From Ancylostoma caninum (taxonomy: Eukaryota > Nematoda > Chromadorea > Rhabditida > Ancylostomatidae), in contig JBAJFG010000027.1 in the NCBI GenBank assembly GCA_037903475.1, positions 1 to 64,000 of the forward strand: 64,000 nucleotides of DNA. Direction: 5' to 3'. Both the position numbers and the translations under genes were made by a program. Of this stretch, positions 57,000-64,000 are shown piece by piece. The notes beneath the pieces were generated by a model, which did not search any database, was not told the DNA's origin, and saw only the letters and a list, made by a program, of their open reading frames with translations. Numbering within the stretch: the stretch's first letter is position 1; each line of letters begins with the position of its first letter.

Positions 57000-59399
57000 A
57001 TACCTTCAGATAAAACTTGTGAACCCACCGCATGATGATGGCAACCACATGTTTTCTAAAGCCGTTTTTCTAGTGAGATGATCGAGTTTTTGCTTACTTT
57101 CTAAGTGCATACATGAGGAAACATTGTCCTCTTCAACAACGAAGTATTCGCTTATGTGAAAAGCCACGATTAGACCCACATCATCAAATGTAAGGAGGCC
57201 GGATACATTAACAATATATTACTCATGTTTGGTGCTTCTGATTCTGATTGCAGTACAGTGCGATTGCCACGAAGGGATCCTGAACTTCACAATGTAAGGA
57301 TCACCTGCAGGGAAACGGTCAAGCGGTATCCGACCTAATTAGGCGGAGGCGGGGCGGCTGCCAAGATCTGCCAAGATCAGCGCTGCTGAGCTGGAAACAG
57401 CGCCAGCAAACTCGTCCGCCGTGTATGCCACAAGCCCGCCTATTATGCCGCGGCTGCGAAATTTTCCTTATGCAAGTTGCCGCCAGTGCGTAATTTTCCT
57501 TGTGGAAATCTGATAATGCCTAATTCTTCTTGACTGTGTACAAATGAAGGAAAGTAAATCATTTCTTATGAATTGTGGGTGATTTCGGTATACTTATTTC
57601 AAACTTTTTCTCACAATTTTCCCTATGACAAAGCAAACGATGACTAAATTGAAGTTCATAAACTAAAGTGAAGTTCAAATGATCGAACCTTGGTCTTTTT
57701 TTCCAGGTTGAGTTCACCTAGTGGTAAGATACAACGTCAATCAATGTGGCATCTAATCCATGCCAGGGTGCGAGAATTGACCCACAGATATACAGTTACC
57801 CTGCAGGCATTCCTGTCTAGGATCGCCACTAAGTTACATTTCATCCGGTATCGCGTATTGAACTATACAATATTGTTGCGGGGGCCGAAAAAATCTATAA
57901 ATGTATACTTTCACTTAAAGGCAGTGCCTAGGCAAAATTTCGATTCTTGAAGTCTGCCATCCCCTTTTTTCCGAAATTTGGGCACCAGCTTTTTTTCAGA
58001 AATTCTGGCGCTGTATCGAAAAACACTTGTCAAATTAAGGGACGCCTGTTCAACAAGTTAATACGCGTTGGAGTGCCGTACGCAGCACAAGAGAATGGAG
58101 AGGTGCCAGACTGATGGACACTAAAACATGTCTTCACAACCTTAGACAAGATTTGATATGTTTTGATATGAGCCGGCACTGGATCGGCTTTGGATACTAA
58201 TACTGAAGATTCTGCCTGGACACTGCTTTTGAATTTACAAAAATTTCGACATTACTGATGATGCCTGGGACCTGGTTCAAAAAAAAATCCGTGTAAACGT
58301 AAAATTTCACGCGTTCCTTTATGAGTGTGAAATTTCCCACTTTCGGTCAGCAGGATCACTGATTACATCATTCTCTAAACTGCTGACCCTCGGGGTGAAG
58401 TATCTAGTTCTTTTCCTTCGATTTCGCTCGCTTCCATTGTCTCCGACTTGTTCGCCGCGTTGCGAGCGTCGCACGCGATATTGGCTATGTGGGCGGAGCT
58501 TGGGGTGAAATTGAATGTGACAATGGAAAGATCATCTCAGAAGACTACAATGCAACGCACTTTGAAAGAGTGGTCAAGGGAGATTCCTTCTTCATGAATC
58601 ACCTCTAGATATGACGATTTTGTTTGTAAACAATATCGCGTCACTGGTCTTTATGTCAAAGGTCCTACTCTTCTTTGTTATTGTCGTATCCTATCTAAGC
58701 CACTTCACGACAAAAACGATTGCTCCTCTCATGTGCGAACTACACGGAAATGATGATTATGTAGGACTCCAGCGAATGACGTTCATCACGTCTATTTCAA
58801 CAGTTCTAAGTGAATCATATCATTTCTGTATGAGAAACTAACTGAACTGAAACTATAATAGAATAGCTGACTATATCAAATCATGTTATGTCTAGCAGTA
58901 CTCCTTGCTTAGAGAAAATAAGATTTATTGCCTCCAATATCGATGTATGTACATAACTGTTTTTTAAGCGACTGTTTTAAAAGTGGTGTGGGTAACGCGG
59001 TGGTTCTTCTCTTGGGTAAATGATAACTATATAGAGACCTCTTAATCTACTCTTGTTTAAAGGAGTATTACTAATTAATTCAGCACAAATTTTGATTGGA
59101 AGGTTTCGGGAGATCCATAGCGGTGATACTTCTACTTATTCATTTGTTTACTTATTTATTTGATTCCACTTGTGCTGTTAATTAGATTACACACATTTAG
59201 TGTGAAAAGTTACAAAATTACATTCATAAACCATCATTGGTCGTGTACGGCCGCGCTTTCTCAAGGCTCTTCTTCAAGTTCTACTAGTTCACGATCTGTA
59301 GCGTCGGACTTATTACGACTATTGTGGTGTTTGTGCAAGCACATTAAGTAATTAATTTTATCCTCATTCCTGATCGCGCGCCTTTTTTGGAGCTTCGCT
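57000..59399. other. Region upstream of GT92, no gene resolved
   Basis: The missing 5' GT92 exon(s) should lie here or just below on the minus strand. A minus-strand MNFNLVIVCFVIGKIVRK start at about 57660 has a signal-like profile but no phase-compatible link. A GC-rich patch lies at 57350-57470. The plus-strand 76-codon hydrophobic frame at 58611 is unrecognised. Confidence 0.4.
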
Positions 59400-59460
59400 A
59401 AGGTTTGCATATTGCTATCGTCTCAGTACTTGTTTGATCCTTACTGGAAGTTAGCAAAAG

Positions 59461-60132
59461 ATGAGAATATCTAAAGCTGATCGTGCAAGTAAAAAGAAAG
59501 AATCAAGTGCAGGATCTCCCTGCACTCCTAAACAAGAAAACCATGAGAATACAGCTGTAAATGTTGAGAATGACGATGAGTTGAGCAAAATGACTGTCAG
59601 TGATCCTATTACTTATGCTAAAAGAGAGGAACAAGGACCCGACAATCGAGCATGTGCTAGAGCTTCTCTCTCAAAAGATCCCTAGAGAGATTTCTTGCGA
59701 AGTAGAAGCTGAAAAGCGCGCCCGTACTGTTGTCATCAGTGGCATAAAGGAACCTGCTGACCAACCAACCGAACGGTCGCATGATCTCAAGTCTAAGGTC
59801 GATGAAATTCTTGATGCGCTGGACATCGACTGCAACATCTCCGATGTCTTCCGCATCGGAAAACCCAATGGCAACCGGCCCCGTCTTGTTAAGTTGGTAT
59901 TTCCATCGACCTTTTACTGGAGAAAAGCCCTAGCAAATGCTCGTTTGTTGCGCAGTGCTGGTTTCAAAGATATTTTTATTCGAAAAAGCATGACAGAAGA
60001 TGAAAGGAAGCGGGACTACGAGCTACGTCAGATGGCACGAGAACGTAACAAAGGAAAAACAAAACGTTAATGGGTTGTATATCGTAATCAGCTCAAACAT
60101 GTCTCTGAGCTACCAAACAAAAGGCCGGTAAA
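59461..60132 (+). pseudogene. LINE ORF1, frameshifted copy
   Basis: It starts with ATG at 59461 and a Ser/Lys-rich region, shifts frame near 59620, then continues RARTVVISGIKEPADQP, DVFRIGKPNGNRPRLVKLVF and DERKRDYELRQMARERNKG. A stop at 60068 (KTKR*) is followed by WVVYRNQLKHVSELPNKRP in frame, which the intact copy reads through, so that stop is a mutation. It ends at the TAA corresponding to the ORF1 stop of the first copy. Confidence 0.75.
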
Positions 60133-60139
60133 CTGTTAA

Positions 60140-62903
60140 ACCGGCACGGTGCATCTGATACTCTCAAATGCTGCTTATTGAATGCTCGTAGTATTGTAAA
60201 TGGTTGAACTCTCATGTGCTTGATTCAGAAATTTTAGGGAATTTGCCTTACCTAATTTATCGTAATGACAAAACCAGACGTAGGGGAGGTGGTGTATGCT
60301 GCATCGTCAGAGGAACACTATCTGTTAAAAGGAACGAACACCACAATTCCTCAAATGCTGACGTATTAAGTATTGATGTCTTTTCTCCAAACAATTTTTC
60401 GTACACTAAGTTCGTTATTGTTTATCGACCACCACATTCGACCCCTGCCGATGATCAACAGCTAATTGAACTACTTTTTGACTTCACTTCCTCTCAAGCA
60501 AATACTATCATTACCGGTGACCTTAACCTACACGTGAATTGGGAAAACTACGAACCCTTCGATTACTCTTCTACACCGCTTGCTGATTTCTTCTCTGAAA
60601 TCGGATTCACTCAGCATGTACATCAACTCACACATTGCGACAACATTCTGGATGTTGTTTTTTCATCTTCGAATGAAGTTAGAAACGTTACACTTCTTCC
60701 ACCGTTGTCCAATGCCGACCACTACGTTGTCTCTTTCGAAGTAAATGACTATATCCGTAAAACAACGATTTACCCTATCCCTGATTTCCTAAATTTCGAT
60801 TATACTGGCCTCAACAACTTTTTTTCGGGTATAAATTGGTTATCTCTTTTTGATAAATATGTCTCTGTAGAAGATCTATATCAAAGTTTTTTAGCAGTCA
60901 TATATAAAGGTCTATCCATATTTGGCTCGATGAAATTACCTAAACCACCATTATTTCATTACCCATCCCAAATCAAATGGCTTATGGAACAAAAACAACG
61001 CCTCTTTCACATTTTAGAGAATCCTCTATCTAATCAATTGTACAAGAAAGCCTGCTCTGACATAGATCACCGTTTGAAAAAGTTCTTGGCAAACCTAGAG
61101 CATTGCCTTGCCTCTGAAAAATCAATGAAAAAGTTACACAGATATGTTCACTATAAGATTAAAGCGAGAACGTATCTACCAATTCTCTGTGATTTACATG
61201 GAAAAGACTATAAAAACGATGGAGAAAAAGCTGAAGCTTTTGCAGAATATTTTGCAAGTGTATTCACATTTGCAAGCCCCAATAAAAAATTTCAAGCTTT
61301 CGTTCCTATTCCAACTCTTCACACATGCAACAATATCACTTTCCATATGAACGAAGTAATGGCTGTTCTAAAAAACCTCAAACCCTCCTGCACTGAATTA
61401 TATGATGGTATTCCACAAATCGTTTATCAGAAATGTGCGAACACCCTCTCAAAGCTCCTCACTCATATATTCAACCTCTCTATGCATTTTGGGGAAGTGC
61501 CAAGCTTATGGAAAGAAGCCATTGTGACGTGAATACCTAAAAAACCAACTGCTTATATGGTCACAGAATTTCGCCCCATTAGCTTGAATCCCACACCCAT
61601 CAAAATCATGGAAAAAATTATACGCGAAAAACTACTGTCTTGGCTCCGAAAATGTCACAGAATTCCTACAGAACAACGCGGCTTTCTACCTGGGAAGTCA
61701 ACCACTACAAATTTGATAGATAGTTTGTTTGACTGGAGAAAAGCTCAAAATGATGGAAAATCTGTTGACGTCATATATTTCGACTTTTCCAAAGCCTTCG
61801 ACAAGGTTCCCCACTCCGCCCTTATTTATAAACTAAAGTGTCTGGGAATATCCGGCAAACTCCTAAACTGGTTGAAATCTTACCTAGAAGATCGTCATAT
61901 GACTGTAAGAGTTGGACAACGATTCTCCAGTAGATATCCATGTACCAGTGGAGTCCCGCAGGGGGGAGCATTATCACCACTGCTATTCCTCATATATACC
62001 ATTGATCTACCGCAATTACTAAAAACTTCTCCCGAAGTTAAGGTGCAAGTATATGCGGACGACGTAAAAATCTATGGTGCATTTAACAGTCAAAATAGCA
62101 TTGATGTCCATTATGCGCTCTCGCTGTCGATTGAGAAATTCATTACTTGGACCTTGCAGTGGGAGCTACCCATCAATCCTAACAAATGCTCTTTCTTGCA
62201 CCTCGGCGATTGCGACTCACCTGGCTATACCATAAATGGAGTCAAAATGAATCAATGTCAACATGCGCAAGATTTAGGCGTTTTGATAGATACCCGGCTT
62301 AGATTTTCTGACCATATTGATGCCGTTGTTAAGAGAACATATTCCACTCTTTTCACTATCTTCCGTAGTGTTCACTGCTCCAACCACACTATTTTAACTG
62401 AACTCTATAAAGCATATGTGCTACCGCACTTGAAATACTGCTCTCAAGTGTGAAATCCCACTCTTAAAAAAGATATAGAAAAGATTGAAAAAGTCCAACA
62501 CACATTCACGCGTCTAGCATTTCATAGGTGTTTTCGTGGATCAGTTCCACGAAATCTTCCTGAGTATAATAACCGCCTTAAGACTTTAGGTCTAAGAAGT
62601 TTACAAAGTCGGAGATTGTTTCTTGACCTAGTTTTCTGTTTCCGTATTCTACGTAAAGAAATTGGATTGAATGCGAGTAAATATTGGATATTTAGACAAA
62701 CATCCACGAGATTAGGTGGATTTAATCCACATTATGCGAAGCCCAACCGTCACAACATCTCCGCTCTGCTCAACTTTGTACTTTACCGTTGTGCTAGACT
62801 CTTTCAACGCCTATCTCCTGAAGTTCTCTCATGTGAAAATAGTAAAATTTTCAGGAAGAAACTGCTGAAAACGAATATGAACCGTTTCTTTGATGGCATT
62901 TAA
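60140..62903 (+). pseudogene. LINE ORF2, dead copy with endonuclease deletion
   Basis: Sequence before 60200 reads LKCCLLNARSIVN, then jumps to WLNSHVLDSEILGNLPY. About 22 codons, including the catalytic Glu of ETWL, are deleted with a frame change. The 60204-61532 frame retains GDLNLHVNW and SNADHYVVSF, then ends at TGA where the first copy has AVP. The 61557-62453 frame has FRPISLNPTP, DFSKAFDKVPH, GVPQGGALSPLLF and YADD. A further TGA replaces Trp of CQVWNP near 62453. The rest (62616-62903) has RCARLFQRLSPEVLS. Confidence 0.82.
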
Positions 62904-63774
62904 CACACTAAAGTTCATCTTTTCACTTATTCAGATATATGCGTTAACTTACTACCATACAACTCTCAAATGAAGCTAAGACGTATTTGAGAACCCATTC
63001 ACAAGAATTTGATGAGAATTTTTTTACCATTTTAAAAATATCGACTTCTTCTCATCTATTTCTGTTTCAGCCTCACTCATCCAACATGTTTCATACAAAC
63101 AAAGTCACGAATGCTGTTGAAATTATGGCAAATTCTCCGAAAATTCACTGATCAATGCATTAGACCCACATTTCCTTACCTTTTTCATTGCTTGCATTGA
63201 TGGATATTTTTTCCTGTTCTGCATTTTGCTTCCTCTACAAGTTTGACAACATTACCTGTTCATCAAAATAGATCTATCCCTTGCATAATATTAGCCTACA
63301 GCCCAAAATTTACTTTTTTGCTTCTAAATCCCTTTCCTCCTGATGCTAAACATCTGTAATAACAAATGATGTCACTTATCTATGCCTGCTATTCTGTGCT
63401 CAAACACCAAGGAAGTGGTGTCTTCGGGTAGCCAAAAGAGGTTCACGCCCCGCCTGGGTACGCATGGAATTTAAGACCATTCGCCTAGGTGCTACCCGTT
63501 CTTATCCACCGCTCGAAAGTGATGTATATCACAACAGTGATTCTAATCACACCTTGGTTATTTTGTGCCATGATAAGCGAGAGCGTTAGAATTGAATGAG
63601 TCGTTTAGATTTTAGCATCATATCACAGAAGGATCTCCTTGTGGAAGTTCCCTTTGAGCACTCTTCTGGGCTCCGGCTTTTGTATGCACTAAAGATTCGA
63701 TCATTCGAGCGTAGTAGTTTAGCATTAATGTTGTCATACTTGCCACTCATCTGTTCAAGAACCTTGAGTGCATA

Positions 63775-63807
63775 CAAATAAATAAATAAATAAATAAATA
63801 AATAAAT
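63775..63807 (+). repeat. (AAAT)n tail of the second LINE
   Basis: About eight AAAT units end the LINE copy at 59400-63808. TCAAGAACCTTGA, a small hairpin, lies 11 bases before. Confidence 0.8.
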
Positions 63808-64000
63808 TACCAACCAAAACACTGAATTACAATCCATACGCCACAAATTTTGGCCAAATAATTTCTTAGCATGTTTTATCATTAAATATGCAGCTCTGTT
63901 TTTCTTTTGTTTTTTTAGCGGGGTCTCTTTTCACAAAATAAAATGAAGTAAATATGGCTATATCGGCTCGGGAGTTCCGATCCAGACGTGGGCCATTTTC

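Larger units (their letters stand above)
59400..63808 (+). mobile_element. Second, decayed copy of the CR1-like LINE
   Basis: ORF1 (59461-60120) and ORF2 (about 60140-62903) match the copy at 42525-47189 along their whole length but differ at many codons, so this is a diverged subfamily. It has frameshifts, two TGA stops and a deletion in the endonuclease. About 870 bases of 3' UTR lead to an (AAAT)n tail at 63775-63807, where the hairpin is TCAAG-AAC-CTTGA instead of ACACC/GGTGT. The 5' limit is uncertain. Confidence 0.83.

Noticed and set aside
57100..57220. Minus-strand open stretch LLTFDDVGLIVAFHISEYFVV as a GT92 5' exon
   Set aside because: It has a gtaagc donor, but the long frame is in the wrong phase to join the exon at 56710.
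58611..58841. Hydrophobic 76-codon plus-strand frame
   Set aside because: Could be a membrane segment, but no splice signals or family resemblance; not enough to call.

Overview
The window looks like nuclear DNA from a parasitic clade V (hookworm-type strongylid) nematode. It is AT-rich and gene-sparse. Its one clear host gene has short exons with typical GT/AG sites and pyrimidine-TTTCAG-like acceptors. The rest is packed with nematode-style mobile DNA: a CR1-like LINE, an RTE-like LINE, a Penelope-like element, Tc/mariner-like elements and many foldback MITEs. The species assignment is inferred from family resemblance only.

The host gene was assembled by hand from splice sites. It is a glycosyltransferase family 92 (former DUF23) gene on the minus strand, from about 56710 down to 41928. 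Nine exons with matching phases give a continuous 434-residue reading frame; the 5' end was not found. Two of its introns are very large. The 6.5 kb intron 48323-54816 holds a 1.57 kb foldback transposon and a dead RTE-like LINE that has itself been hit by a Penelope-like fragment. The 5.4 kb intron 42325-47750 holds a nearly complete two-ORF CR1-like LINE in the opposite orientation.

Layout: 1-12.5 kb is gene-poor, with a hammerhead-like motif at 643-678, an 810 bp foldback (2336-3145), LINE tails and small repeats. 13-17.2 kb carries two decayed TA-flanked transposons and one possible small membrane ORF. 17-32 kb is gene-poor, with several MITEs, foldbacks and one possible type II membrane exon (26766-26987). 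32.7-37.1 kb has a Tc-like element and a 2.4 kb long-TIR element that contains a perfect 96-bp-armed MITE. 40.7-41.2 kb is a TTAA-flanked foldback. 41.9-56.7 kb is the GT92 locus. 59.4-63.8 kb is a second, dead copy of the CR1-like LINE.

Most interesting points: a GT92 gene interrupted by layered transposons yet in frame across every junction found; a GGGAAAC slippery heptamer exactly at the ORF1/ORF2 overlap of the intact LINE; three hammerhead-ribozyme-like motifs, two of them in inverted orientation at the ends of the Penelope-like insertion; and an unusually high density of long palindromes. I saw no rRNA, tRNA, CRISPR or prokaryotic operon structure.
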